64,000 nt of DNA from Protostelium mycophagum (lineage: Eukaryota > Evosea > Variosea > Protosteliida > Protosteliaceae): contig KV921122.1 of the NCBI GenBank assembly GCA_002081555.1, positions 4,911-68,910 on the forward strand. Direction: 5' to 3'. Shown here piece by piece: positions 11,901-23,911 of the stretch (position 1 is its first letter; each line of letters opens with the position of its first letter). Under the pieces are notes generated by a model, which saw only the letters and a program-made list of their open reading frames with translations, had not been told where the DNA came from and made no database searches. A program made the translations under genes and the position numbers.

Positions 11901-14900
11901 TCTCAAGTCCCCTCAAAGACCATCCATGTGAATAAAAAAATTCATAAAAACAGATCGTCGTATTAAAGAGGACGATCATAGAGAAGAACGACCAGCACGA
12001 AAACTTGCGTTCAGAGCACGAGAAGACACAAAAAGAAATGGAGAGATTAAGGAGGGTTGTGGAGGAGATGCAAGATGAGTTAGTGCATAACAGAACAAAC
12101 TTGAAAAAGAGCGAAGAGACGAGCAGACAACACGCTGAGGAAGCCGCTGGACTCCGAAAGTGAGTTTTCATTGGAATTCTGGGGAAATCTGCGTGAAAAA
12201 TCCCGGAGATTTCACTCGTTTTTCTGGTTTTCAAAGTGAAAATTAAATTTGAATGTATATTTCAATGAAATTAAAAATCAACAGGAAGGTCTCTCAACTT
12301 CAAGAAGAGCTAGAAGAACTGAAATCAAGCCAAGAAGAGAAGACAAGAGAGGCAATGTCCGACACATCGGCACGCGATGTGATGCAGAATGAGATCAACT
12401 CCCTCAAATCCAAGCTGGAGTTCGTGTTGATAGAGAAGGATGCACAAGAGAAGAAATACAGAGATAATGGAATGAAATCAAGTGAGATTGAGGCCCAAAG
12501 AGACGAAGAGAGGAACCAAAAGGTGAGTTATAAGATAGCGTTGTAGACACAGTGTGATTACGTAACATTAAAAATGAGAATACAAATTTTTTGCGCTCCT
12601 CTACAAAAAAATGGAAAGAAGAATTTTTTTCATGGATTGTAGACACAGCGTAATTACGTAACGATAAAATAAGGTCAAAGTGTAGTTCCGTTGCAAAAAC
12701 AAAAAAATTGAAGAAAATAATCTTCAAAAATTCAGAAAATAATTTTATTTAGGAAGAATTGAAGAGCAAGATCGAACAAATGGAGAGAGAACACCAAAGA
12801 GATTTAGAGGATATCAAGAGCAAGCTGCAAGACAAGAAGAAAGAAGCCCAACAGAAATCTGAAGAGGCGAGATTTCACGGAAATTTCATCCAATTTTCTG
12901 AGAAATTCAGGTCTCAAAGTTGGAAAGAGAATTGGAACAGGAGAGGGAAAAGTCACGTGACCACGGAAAATTGCAGGAAGATTTATCGAGAGAGAAAGAG
13001 AGATCAAAGGCTGCCCTTGCCGCTGCTGCAGCGGCCTCCACTGGATCTATCGAGGTGAGATATCTCGATGTGACGTCATGACATCTCCATATGACATCAT
13101 GACATCTGATCATGACATGCTCCCGGATTTTCGAGATATCATGATGACATGTGTTGTAGATCGAGAAAGAGAGAGAGAGAATAAAAGCGCTGGAGCAAGA
13201 GATAGAAGACTTGAAAGATGAACTCGAAAACACAAAGGCGGGGTGAGATGTCATTCTACAACACATCATTTTTTCTCATCTATGTCGACAAACTTTTACA
13301 TTTATTTTATGATCTGTTCACATAAAAAATGATAATTTCTTCTATTAATTATAATTTCAATTTGCAAAAAAAATAAATGAAATACTTCACAAAATGTGAG
13401 AGAATTTTCATTGAATTTTTTCCAGACACAAGACCAGAACGAAGGAATTACAAAAACAACTCTCTTCACTACAATTGCAGCAGAACGAAAAGTCCGTCGA
13501 CGTTTCAGAGGTGAATGACACGTCATATATGTCAGTTTGACACCTGTCAGTTGGAGAAAGAGAGAGAAAATTACAAGAAGATTCAGCAAGAGAAGGAGGT
13601 GCTTGAAAAAGAATTAAATGAGATTAGAGCACAACAAGAAGAAACCCTCAAAAAGTGACTCTTTACAACTTTGTAGATTCAAAATTTTGATTTTTTTACG
13701 GAAATTTTTTATTCACAAATTAAAAAGAAAGCAATAAAAACCCAAAAAATTTCCCTTTGAAATAAAATTTTTAAATAAAATTTAAAAAATTCAGGAATGA
13801 AAAAAGGATCAAAAAATTGGAACAGCTGCTGAGTGAAAAAGAGCAAGAGGTCGAGGATTTCAAATCTCAAAACAACGACAAGGACGAAAATAATTCAGAA
13901 GTGAGATATCTCAATGACACCATACTGTTCTCGGAATGATGTCACATGGGGTATCTACAACGAGGCTGATGGTTTTAGTTGGAGAAAGAGAGAGAGAAGA
14001 CAAAAGAGTTGGAGAAACAAATAAAAAAACTGGAGAAGAATATTTCCGCCCTCCAAGACGAACACCAAAACAACGCCCAACGGTTAGTTTTTTTCAAATT
14101 TGAAATTTAAAATCTTCAGATCGGCGGAAGATCACGAAAGCAGTTTAGAGAAGCTGAAGAGGGAGCTGTCTGCAGAAAGAGAGAAGTCAGTAGCGGCAGC
14201 TGCCGCCGCAGCCTCTGCAGGCGCAGCAGTTGGCGCAGCAGCTGAGGTAAGTCTCGTTGTAGATCGTCAAATTCCACCAAAAATTCGAGATCGCACTCAC
14301 CCATAATTGAAAAAAATTAGCTGGAAGAAGAGAGGAAGAAGAGTGAAAAGATAAAGAAAGAATACGACGAGTTAAACGCACGTATACAAGAACTTCAAGA
14401 AGAGCACGAAGAAGCCCTCGAAAAGTCAGTGAAATCTCATGGAAATTTCGGAATTGACTCGTTGTAGATCTGTCAAGGCGGATAAATACAAGTCTAAATT
14501 GGAAAAGAAGGAGCAGCTTATCGAAGAATTGCAAGCTGAGCTTGAAAAGGCGCAAGAGAGGAAGAGTGAGATGATTTTTGTCTCGTTGTAGATGCAGAAA
14601 TTTCTGAGAAAAATCAGGCGGGGAATTGAGTGAAGAAGAAGCTCTCAAGTTGAAAATTCAGGCCAAGAGGTCAGAAAAAGAGGTCGACCAGCTCAAGAAG
14701 AGGGTGATTTTTTGTCTCGTTGTAGAACGTCATCGTCACATCTACAACAATATTGATGAATTTCTCTGAAAAAAAATAAAAATAAAAAATGCATCTAAAA
14801 ATAGAGCAGATTGCCACTCTACAACGAGAGAATGACGAAAAGACAATGATCGAAACGGCGATCTATTCCGCAGATGTGGAGTACGATGGAGAAACACCAG

Positions 14901-16262
14901 TGGGAGTCAAATACCTCGTGGAGAAGTTGATCGACACCAACTCATTCGACCCCGTCAACGCAAGTCTGAACGAAACCATTTTGAACGCATTGAGAAAGAG
15001 TTTTGCGGTAGGATTTTTTACACTTTTTTTAATAAAAAATTTTATTTTACAAAATAAAAATTGAGTTTTTCTTCTTTCAACAATTGATTTATTTTCCACA
15101 GAGAAGCGCATATGACAGCGAGACACTTACTTACTGGTTGTCGTATACGATATCATTATATGAGAGACTTCGCGTGGAGGTGCCAGAGGACCTCGAAGTT
15201 GACAAGAAGGTATGATATTTATTCTATTATTTTTATGATCACGTCATGCAACGATGTGGTGACGTCATGACCCCTGTCAGTTATTGAAACAGCCATTTTT
15301 ACTTGAAGATGCCGGAGACGCACAGAACGAATTGACCACCTTCTTTTATGGATTATTGAATGTCGCTTTTGACATCTACAACTGCCTATTGATCAATGTC
15401 TGCAGTGTAAGTTTTTCCAAATACAAAATTTGAAATATTCGAATAACATGATATATATTTTCACGATAATAATGGTCGAAATTTCACTGAATTTTCACAG
15501 CAATTGGATAATGTGTTGATTGCATCTATTTTGAATGCGGCAGCAACAAAAGGAAAGAAACCACTCAACGTGTCTGAATTCCCCGTTCTCCTCAGCGACA
15601 CGATGAAGATGATGAGAAAGCATCACATTAATGAGACCATCATCAAACAATTCGTGAAGCAGATGTTCATCTTTGTCGATCTACAACTCTTCAACAGCCT
15701 CATCCAGGTGAGGATCTCATGACAGTTCTATTTTTATCCGTCCTTATCTCCATAGAAACCGGAGTTATTCACTTGTTCTGCCGGATTCCAAATCAAGATG
15801 GCTATCTCTCAAGTCGAATCTGGTGTCACAAAGTTAGACAAGACTCTCAGCTTTGTCAGGTCAGTCCAAAGAGATTATAATCAACATAATATTCAATAAA
15901 ATTCGAGGAATGAAACCTGAAACAAAACAGCAAGAACCTGGACCATATCAAAGAGGCAGTCAACTTTTTGGTGATGGACAAGACGATTGTCAGCGACGCC
16001 GAGATTGAGGACATCTTTGCTAATTTGAACTATGTGCAACTCAAGCACTTTGTCGACAAATTCAAGCCAGACGAGTGAGTAGAAAATATTTTTTGTGGAC
16101 TACAATGACATCTACAACGGTATTGATTTTTCCAGGTTGTCACCAGACCCAGTCCCTGACACCGCAAAGAGACAGATCAACGCAGCCGCAGCCAAAGAAC
16201 CAGAACTACCATTAGAGCTCGACCCACTGGACATCAAGCGTGTCAATCTGACAGCTCTATAA
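8954..16262 (+). CDS. NT-C2 / long coiled-coil / DIL-domain protein
   Basis: A very large gene of about 30 exons. ATG at 8954 opens MFRKKHKESRVKIQF and runs into an NT-C2 domain (IVFLSIKDVPASLSGKELYV; SFSCSMEKK; KIDLSAYAEPGS; GTLFLRIES), as in EEIG1/EHBP1-type proteins. Then come about 5 kb of Lys/Glu/Arg-rich heptad sequence: a long parallel coiled coil broken twice by alanine runs (near 13020 and 14190). The last six exons form a DIL (dilute) domain like the myosin V cargo domain: TLTYWLSYTISLYERL, NELTTFFYGLLNVAFDIYN, FTCSAGFQIKMAISQVE, NLDHIKEAVNFLV. The stop is at 16260-16262. NT-C2 domains are thought to bind membranes and DIL domains bind adaptors and small GTPases, so a membrane/cytoskeleton tether is the likely role. 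No motor domain is present. Nearly every intron carries one of the recurrent words. Confidence 0.9.
11301..11314 (+). repeat. Intronic 14-mer TCTACAACGATGTA, copy 3
   Basis: Exact copy on the sense strand of an intron of the NT-C2/DIL gene, close to the 3' splice site (..TTTCTGAGAAAATTCAG). Confidence 0.85.
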
Positions 16263-16479
16263 ATAAAACAACACGTTCAATGTCATCTTTTAAGAATTCC
16301 CCTCCTGTGTCTTGGCGCTGGTGTGTCTCTAAAGTCGCTCGCTTCTGATGTGGGGCTTGTTCCTGGGATTGTGGAGTGCGCATCCTCTGAACTACTTGTC
16401 TCTTCGCTGCTTGAGGAACTCTCCATCTTGGATGCTTTGTGGCTGATGATCTGAACCTGTGCATTGTCGATGTTTCATT

Positions 16480-19038
16480 TCATGAGAAGGAAGAACTGAG
16501 CACCTTCTTCTTTTTGATACCGAAACTGCGGAGTATGCTGACACGTTGCTGTTGAAGCATCAAGGCAATGTCACGAAGTAGAGAGGCACGCATCTCATTG
16601 ACGCTCTCATCGATGTATTCTCTCAGATCGTAAACCTCATTTTCATCCGCAGTTCCGTCGACAATCTCTCTTCTTAGCCTGTCCCTGAATCTTCTTCAGC
16701 CAATTCTATTATATATTGTTTAGCAATAAAAACACTCACTTCCTGATGTTTTTCCACACTTTCAACTGTTTTAACAGGGGGAAGGTGAATTGGTTTTGGA
16801 TACCGTCGTCCTCTGCTTCTCTCGCAAGAGAATACTTCCAAGCAATTTGAATCAGTCTCGCTGCTTGCTCTTGTTCCTGCATCAATCCTCAGCATTTCTC
16901 CACACTACTAGATTTGCATAACAAAAATACAAGCTAAAATTTTGCTTCTACGATGCTTTTCTGAAGCAATATTGCAGCTCTACTACAGCCTAAAGATGAA
17001 TAATAAACAGGAAAACTGTGACATCCACATCAAACTTGAAATAAAAATTTGGACTCACTGCTTGTCTTGCGTTTGTCTGATGAATAGCCTTCATGATAGC
17101 ACCCTCCCAATCTGACAGTTGTAGTTTGGTGTGCATATATTCCAACACCATGGCAACTAAAAATAAACCCAACAAAAGACAAGCCTGCATACCTTAGCGT
17201 CTTCACCGTAAGCTACCGAGGCTTTCATGTGAATTTCACGTGGCTCGACATTTCCAAAAGAACTCACTATTGAGGCACATTTTCCGGCCGGAGTTACGGG
17301 GTTATAAGTATCCCAGGTGTCAGTAGCCCACCCAGAGATAATCATTTGTATAGCCAACTGTCAAAAACGTCACTTTGACTTGTGACGTCTACAACGCACC
17401 AGAATCGTGGTCCACAAAGACCAATCTATAACTTCGGTGTCTTTCATGTGGACGTGATCTCTGTACATCATCAGTCACATTACTCAATGAAGAACAATAA
17501 TGTTGCTGCGTCGGAATGAAAATCACGCCTGGCTTTCGGTGCTCAAAAATTCAACTAGACACACAAGAATGCTCCATCACGTACAAAAAATAAAATAATA
17601 ATATCACCTCTCGAAGATGTAGATAGCGTATCCCATAATGACACTTGAAGAACTAAGAAGGCCCAATAAAACGGGAAGAGGGTATTGATTGAACCAGATC
17701 TTAAAGATGAAGAATGAACTCCAACTTGGACGTGATGAAGAAACACTGTTTAGTTTCAGAAAGTTTGCGGAATTTTAATTTCAAGGAAAATTGATAAAAA
17801 ATAAAAATTTAAATGAGCCTAAATATTTTTGATTTTGACTTTCTCATCAATTTTCTTCGAACACGATCAAACAAAAATCCCAAAATTAAATAAAATAAAA
17901 TAAAAAACCAAAATTAAATAAAAAGAAAATCTCAAAATTAAATAAAAATAAAAATAAAATCCTAAAATTAATTAAAAGTCAAATATTAACTCACTCCGAA
18001 ATACGCTCAATATGTTTTCTTTGTTGATAGACTCTGCTGTAATCTCTGAACAATTTTATCACTATGTACAACCTAAAAAACATGAATAATCCTAATTGTG
18101 TGGCCCAGCGGTAAGGTAACGGAAGGCAGTGCGGTAAGGTGGTCAATATCTCTCCGACTAGCTGTTTTCGTTTAGAGGAGGTGGTGGATATTTCTTATAC
18201 TTTAGTAGGGAGACTGGATGCTTTAAAGATGGTCCACAGTGACACTCTCACGTTTGGAACTCGGGGAACAGGTTTAGTCAATAGTGGGGCCATCTCACTG
18301 GCTAGGTATCATCAGTTGATGTTGTGGAATGTGATCTTCACCTTGCATGCTGGGGGTTGGAGATGCAGGTATCACGATGTGTGTTTCATTATGATTATCC
18401 TCATTGCGAATTGGAACTTCTGTGGATGATGTGAAAGTCGATCTATCTTGATCTGTCTCTGAACGTCCATAGAAATCAGAGTCATATGCCTTTTGTCTCA
18501 TTTTCTCTCTAGACAGCGCTTTGATTTTAGATCTGTACGTGATGGAGTGCAATGTCTCATCATAAATTAGAGATACATGCTGGTAGTAATATTCTAAAAT
18601 TTGAACCACTGATTAACATCAGTTGATTGAAGCTGAAAATCAATACCTTGAACAAAAGTGAGGAATGTGACAATCGCCTTTGTGTAAATCTGTGAATCTT
18701 CTCGTCTGTTGAAGTCCACTTTCCTCTCTAGTTCGAGCTGTGGTCATAAGGAGAGCTCTTCGGCAAATCCTACCGTTATGACAAGAAGTGCGAGGCATAA
18801 AACGGTGTTGACCGTCATCAGAAGGTTTCTCAATTTAGTTTTGTGATCATAGTTTTCATAGTGAGAGTATGGAAGTGAAATGATGAAAGGAGAGTTAGGG
18901 CCAGTCCTGCATCATTGAGAAAAGGAATTGATGTCATCACAACCTCTGAAGTTGCACAAATCTCGACACTTGATCACTATTTGTCCCTCCTGCCCCAAAT
19001 ACTGCGGCTGCGGCAGCCACCCTATTTCTGCCTGGCAT
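16480..19038 (-). CDS. SK-type (calcium-activated potassium) channel homologue with altered filter
   Basis: ATG at 19038 (MPGRNRVAAAAVFGAGG), stop at 16480-16482 after KKKKVLSSSFS. Exons give membrane segments in SK order: NLLMTVNTVLCLALLVIT, then a cytosolic loop, TQLGLFMFFRLYIVIKLFRD (like SK S3: FMFLRLYLVARV), an S5 with LPVLLGLLSSSSVIMGYAIY, the pore region, S6, then LVAMVLEYMHTKLQLSDWE, matching the SK post-S6 pattern ALVVAVVARKLELT. Downstream lies an IQ-like calmodulin-binding helix, AARLIQIAWKYSLAR, and a coiled-coil tail. The pore reads IISGWATDTWDTYNPVTPAGK where SK channels have SIGYGDMVPNTYCGK: P, T and GK are kept but GYGD is absent. Ion selectivity is therefore doubtful. It shares a ~94-bp divergent promoter region with the complex I assembly factor. 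Confidence 0.82.
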
Positions 19039-19132
19039 GTTGGTGTATGGCGACTTCGCTGGGTGAGTTTGGCTCTCTCAATTTTGCGAATCACACATCT
19101 AAATCACAACATCGCATCATCGCCACACAAAC

Positions 19133-19736
19133 ATGAACTACATACGAGGACTTGGATATAAACTTACTGGAAGACGTCTAGTGGGTGTGGATAAGATTGG
19201 AAATAAGTATGTGGAACAGCCACACAGACTTCGTGCGTAGCTTCTTCTTCTGGTCATGTTCTGAACGACTCAGCAAATCATCCACCAGCGAGATTAGTCT
19301 ATTATAAGGATGAGATTGGCAGAGGAGCTGTTCCAACACTATGGAGATCATGGCTCGACAGAAAGAGAGAAGAACCGCCAACAGCTGCAGAGATGGAGGT
19401 CCATACATTTCAAAAAATGTCGTCTGATATCAGCAGCAAGAAGAACAGTGGCAGCTCACAATGAAACACCGCATAGCAGAAGCGGACAGCAAAGATCGCA
19501 AATTAAAACAAGAAGAGATCGCAGCGAAAGCAGCAGCAGAGTTAGCTGCCAAATCACGTTTTGAACAGGTATTGATGTAAACCGGCGACAACATCATCTG
19601 ACGTTATCAGGAATTGCGTGGCAAATCAAGACGAGAATTGGAGCAGATGAGAGGAAATCAGAATAAACCTCTCGTGGAGGTGGAATCAGATGATGATTTT
19701 GAGACCTATCAGCCGAAGTCAAAAACAAAAAAGTAA
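19133..19736 (+). CDS. NDUFAF2: Complex I assembly factor NDUFAF2 (mimitin) homologue
   Basis: A small mitochondrial protein related to the NDUFA12 subunit; in animals it helps late assembly of NADH:ubiquinone oxidoreductase. ATG at 19133 gives MNYIRGLGYKLTGRRLVGVD and KIGNKYVEQ, the family's K-x-G-N-KYYE pattern. Exon 2 has RLVYYKDE and VPTLWRSWLDRKREEPPTA, matching the conserved P-x-x-WR-SWL-xx-R-xx-PPT motif. The rest is a charged helical tail ending ETYQPKSKTKK, with the stop at 19734-19736. Introns: one of ~42 nt from 19229, one of 35 nt starting GTCCAT near 19396, one of 45 nt near 19570. With these, all phases agree. Divergent from the SK-type channel gene. Confidence 0.88.
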
Positions 19737-20545
19737 TTGATAAACTCTTGATTCTTATTCTGAAACCGATTTCGATTGATACATTTGTATTTTACATTTT
19801 ACATTCGATTTTGAAGCCATCGGTGCCATCTCATCTGAAGATCTCTTCCTTTCTGCAAAATGAATGGTCTTTAATTTTTCGCTACGTTCGATAATATACC
19901 GTAGAAATTGTTCTGTACATGATTACATTGCGAGGTCGTGATGCCTATTCATACTCAGAAATCGCATTCCTTCATGTCGACCTACCTCGATGGTGTACTG
20001 CGAAGAAGCATCATCGACCAACGCACTTCGCCGACACAACTCTCAGCCTGCTTTCAACCACTGGACAGTTCCGTGTATAACGCTTCTGTTCTCTAGTGGA
20101 GGTGCCCGGCAGGAGAAGGTCGACTCGGATTGCGCTCTAAGCGTAGATGATTGTGATAATCTCACAGGGAAAGTTCTACCTCTCAACAATTCGCGGTAAC
20201 TATCGAAGCTGGAGTTTGGTCAGACCGTAGACCTGGCGCAAGGAGGTGGAGAGACTCCTTTAGCATCAGTGTCTACGTTTGTAGGGCAGGGCCGTCTGTC
20301 AGAGAATGTCAATCACGCGTAGACTTGCCTAAAATAATGTACATCATGATGGTTTTAATTCATTTTATCCATAAATCTTGGAAGTTCCGGCAGAACTAGA
20401 CATTGTTCGTCATTTATTCAGGTGAGGTCCTCCTGAATGCCACGAAAGGAAAGTGTAATCATCATCGTGGGAAGATAAACTGTGTTTCGCCAAGCCAGGA
20501 AAGGTGGGACAAAGTGTTTTTCATCAAAATAGTTCTGTTGCAGTG
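19737..20545. other. No supported gene
   Basis: 800 bp between the end of the NDUFAF2 homologue and the end of a small minus-strand gene. A 70-codon plus frame at 19990-20199 has no recognisable domain or neighbouring exon. It probably holds 3' untranslated sequence. Confidence 0.4.
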
Positions 20546-20899
20546 TCATATTTCAGCAGAAAGCAGGCAAATGGCACTTCTTTCGGCTTTCGCCTTTCCC
20601 CTTCCCACTACCACGATTTGATATAAACTCTTTTTTGATGAAGTCTTGAGACTGATGGGCTTGTATTTTTTAATAATAAAAAATTCAACCTGATTTCTCT
20701 GGAGTGCCCTCATAACCTGACCTGATGGTGCCGATCCGATCCTAGGACACCAAAGAATGTTGGTACAATCATCTGATGAACAAACAGTTGAATGATGTGA
20801 ATCCTCAGTCAAAAGATAGCCGATCCGGTTTGAGTTCCCTCTGATCTATTAAAATCCTATTATCAGATGTAAACATCATCTACTTACGTATTTTTCCAT
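20546..20899 (-). CDS. Small three-exon protein of unknown function
   Basis: ATG at 20899 begins a very short exon (MEKY), a GTAAGT donor follows, and a TTTTAATAG acceptor opens IRGNSNRIGYLLTEDSHHST and CSSDDCTNILWCPRIGSAP. A second intron (GTTGAA..CTCAAG) leads in phase to a basic C-terminus, KKSLYQIVVVGRGKAKAERS, and a stop at 20546. The predicted protein is about 88 residues. The segment VCSSDDCTNILW loosely recalls a WD-repeat strand, but one strand is not evidence for a domain. Not recognised; the exon structure is consistent, so I judge it real but uncertain. Confidence 0.45.
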
Positions 20900-21449
20900 G
20901 CTGAAGTGATCTCAAATTCAGGTTTTCAGGTAGGAAGGTTTAAATATATATTTATTATGATGATATATGATGTCAAGTAAAAGGGTCGAGCCCCTCAGCA
21001 CTTATCCCTCTTTTGTTTCCGGCAAAATCGCTTGTTTTCTTATGATCTCTCGAAGAATGGAGTTTTCACGTAAGGCCAAGCGTAGATATTCAACGTCCGT
21101 GCGAAAGACATCTCGTTAAGACATTTCGAATGGTAAAGGGACGGCCGATAGACAATATATTGTCACACTAATGTCTAAATATATTCGCCCATCCTAGTGG
21201 ATGTGTGCGGTCATTTGGACATTCGATTTACACTCTGCTGGAGGGGTACCCTCTGTTTGGATGTCGAGCCTGAGGCTTGGCCTTGGCATTTTAATGCAAA
21301 GACGGTGCATAAAAATCAAAAGACTAAAGAGAGGATGAGTTAAGTCTGAGGGGTAGATGTAGAAAAAAATCGCGCTGATATGTCCTGTTTCTTTCTTTCA
21401 TTTCATCGTCTTAATTTGTTCTGAACTCCTCTAGGTCTATCTACATCAT
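20900..21449. other. Gene-free stretch with several short perfect hairpins
   Basis: No coding frame. Its composition differs from the surrounding introns and it contains compact inverted repeats, among them GAGGG/CCCTC around GTAC near 21240, AGCCT/AGGCT near 21268, and GCATT/AATGC near 21286. A structured non-coding RNA or a regulatory element is possible. No RNA family was recognised. Confidence 0.3.
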
Positions 21450-23878
21450 CTACAGTCCTTCTTTGATCAACCAATTCCGAATGTTCTCGCTACAAACAAG
21501 AACATCTGGGGCATTCTTCCATTTATCACCTGATCACCGTCATTCTCCCGCCAAAATAAATATTCAAAATTCAAACCTGCGGCTTGTCCATATTGCAGCG
21601 CAGCGCGCTGCAACTGGCATCTCTCCAACATTTTCAATTTCTCAGCTCTTGTTGAATTTTCCTCGAAATTTAGCGCGGGCTCGTTGTGTGGCAACGAAGT
21701 ATCACCGACTTTTCTTCGCAGCATGGAGTGCAGCACCATGCTCTGAAATAATCCCTACTCCGTTTCATTATTTTGAAACTGATAGAGTCCTATTCTAATG
21801 AAACTGAATCAACGACAATTACCGTGTTGAGTGCGGTAAAGAGCTCATTTTTTGTTGTAAAAGAGAATTTGATGATGATCATGAGGGATCACCTGAAGGC
21901 TGGTAAAAGGGGCTATAGAGGGCATCAGATCAGGTGCATCCTCTAAACAAGATATGATGCTGTCCGCATCTTCGTAATGTCGCACGATGCGCGGATCAAA
22001 AGGAGGCTGTCTTCCTCCTATCCCAGTGTGATAATGTTGTGTCACCTTCAATATTCATTAATTTCATCCTTAATATGATATTATCCAAATGAAATACGCT
22101 TTACATCGTTGTAGACAGAGAATCATTACCTCCGGAGAGATTGGGCGATTGAATCGGTGGATGATGCCATCTGCGATCTTTTGGAATAATGTGATTGCGG
22201 GATGAACACATAAGACTTTAGAAGGTTGGTTGTTCTCTACAGAAACAGAATATGGCTGTCGTCATGTCAGTGAGGAAAAAATATAGTTGTGTATATTGTG
22301 CTACAAAAATTAAAATTTACGCACCGCTATGGAGCGAAATTCCTCCATGACCATCGAGGAGAAATGAGCAGGCTGATTAGGCAACACTAAACTCTGATTT
22401 TGCTGGTGTATGCCAATCTACAACGCAATCACTCCAAATAATAGAATGATTATTTTTCTATAAAAGAAAAAATCACCTCGAGCACAAGATACGACGGAAA
22501 TAATTTTGAATCCAAGTTATTCGTCTGACAAACACTCTTGTAATGCGCTAGTATAGCAAGATGTTGCCATCTACAACTATTAATAAATACAGACACTCAT
22601 CTACAACTCGCCTCTGATTGAAGAAAGGAGAGTTTCCACCAGCTTGTTCTATTTTTACGAACCCCACCAATTTTGTTTGAAGATAACTATTTTTTAAAAA
22701 TTAATTTCAATCGAAGAGTTGTAGATCAATATCCCATCTGAAATGTCACTGAAATTTCTCTACTCACGTGTACATCTTCTTGAATAACCCGGCGCGTTGT
22801 CGCGTGAGGTCGGTAGCAGTTTTCAGATCGAGTCCTCTGCTTAGCCATTCAGGATCTTTTCCGAGCTCTTGTAGAACCGTCTTCATATTTTGTGGTAGAT
22901 CATCGCCAGCCGTCAAAGTGACATCGATGTCTTCGCTCACTCGAGATATCATTTCGTATCCTAGTGACGTCATCGTCATCATCAAAAATGTGATGAAACA
23001 GATCGAAGCCCAAAGAATTCCAGAAGTTGTTTTGTTTCAAAGAAATATCACAATATCAATTTGAAAATCATCGTACCTTTGGATAAAGACACCCCGCCCT
23101 TCACATGTACAATAAATCCGGAGTTCTCTAAGCACCAAACCAGGTGTGAGATGTAATAATCTCGTTCGATCATGTGCAAGGGGATGAACATCTTGTCAGA
23201 GACTCGGTGCAAAATTTGGATGAAGCTGTCAACTTCTCCGTGCAGAAAATGCATCGGTCTTGAATCTGCGCTGGAGACCTGTGTACAGTTTATGTTTGTT
23301 TTGAATTGTGAGATATCTCACCACGTGCTCTACGACATCGCTAGATCTGTGTAGCCGGTCATTTTTCTTTGTGCCCCTCGTTTTTGTCATTTGAAAATTC
23401 TGCAAGTGCTCATCGATCAGTCCCATCCTCTTATTTAATGTCTCGATCATGTTATTTGCTGCCAACAACTGTGATTCCAAGTGCCGTACTTTCTGAACAA
23501 AGTTAGAATTGTCATGAGTACGCTTCTGTGGGCGAGTGATAATCGGTCAGAGACAATACCGGCACAAGCACAGTTCATGTCACATTAAAGAAATGTCGCC
23601 TTCCCATTTTTAAAGAAATCAAACAGTCTATGATACCTCTCTTAGACGTTCGTTCTCTTCCTCCAAAGTCTCATCATCGAGTAATTCAAGTGGCTCGGTG
23701 CTGCTTCGTAGGGTCTCTTTCTGTGGCGTGTCATCTTGGACGATAAACTTTTTGAGACAAATCTTCTGGCCTCCTATCCCGTGGTTACTGAATGTCATGG
23801 ATGAAATTGTGACAAATCAAAGATATGGGTTCATAGAAACTTACCAATAGGTCCAGAGATGGCGATCACGTCACCCAT
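21450..23878 (-). CDS. Uncharacterised coiled-coil protein
   Basis: ATG at 23878 starts MGDVIAISGPIGGQKICLKK (first intron after PIG), followed by an acidic stretch and a coiled coil (ESQLLAANNMIETLNKRMGL). Later exons read FLHGEVDSFIQILHRVSDKM, YYISHLVWCLENSGFIVHVK, GYEMISRVSEDIDVTLTAGD and WLSRGLDLKTATDLTRQRAG. The end reads DVLVCSENIRNWLIKEGL, with the stop at 21450-21452. It appears soluble, with no signal peptide or membrane segment. The family is not recognised. An intron near 22.1 kb holds the reverse-complement 14-mer TACATCGTTGTAGA, and the last intron contains a TTTTGGCGGGAGAA word. Its start is only 33 bp from the divergent start of the next gene, which implies a shared promoter. 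Confidence 0.6.
22102..22115 (-). repeat. Intronic 14-mer, copy 4 (reverse complement)
   Basis: Exact reverse complement of TCTACAACGATGTA. It lies in an intron of the minus-strand coiled-coil gene, so the transcript carries the forward word. The motif is thus not tied to one orientation relative to transcription. Confidence 0.85.
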
Positions 23879-23911
23879 GGTCTGATGTAAGAATGGGATC
23901 ACTTTTTTGTG

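Noticed and set aside
16243-16464. 73-codon minus frame after the SK-type channel
   Set aside because: The channel already ends at a stop at 16480 in a frame supported by the helical tail; this stretch is its 3' region.
18096-18160. TGGCCCAGCGGTAAGG, a good tRNA A-box
   Set aside because: No B box or cloverleaf follows, and the minus strand reads through it as the SK-type channel segment containing LPHCLPLPYRWATQLGLFMF.
19415-19430. An apparent 15-nt intron (GTCGTCTGATATCAG) in the NDUFAF2 homologue
   Set aside because: An upstream GTCCAT donor gives a 35-nt intron that keeps phase and preserves the conserved PPTAAEME segment, so an ultra-short intron is not needed.
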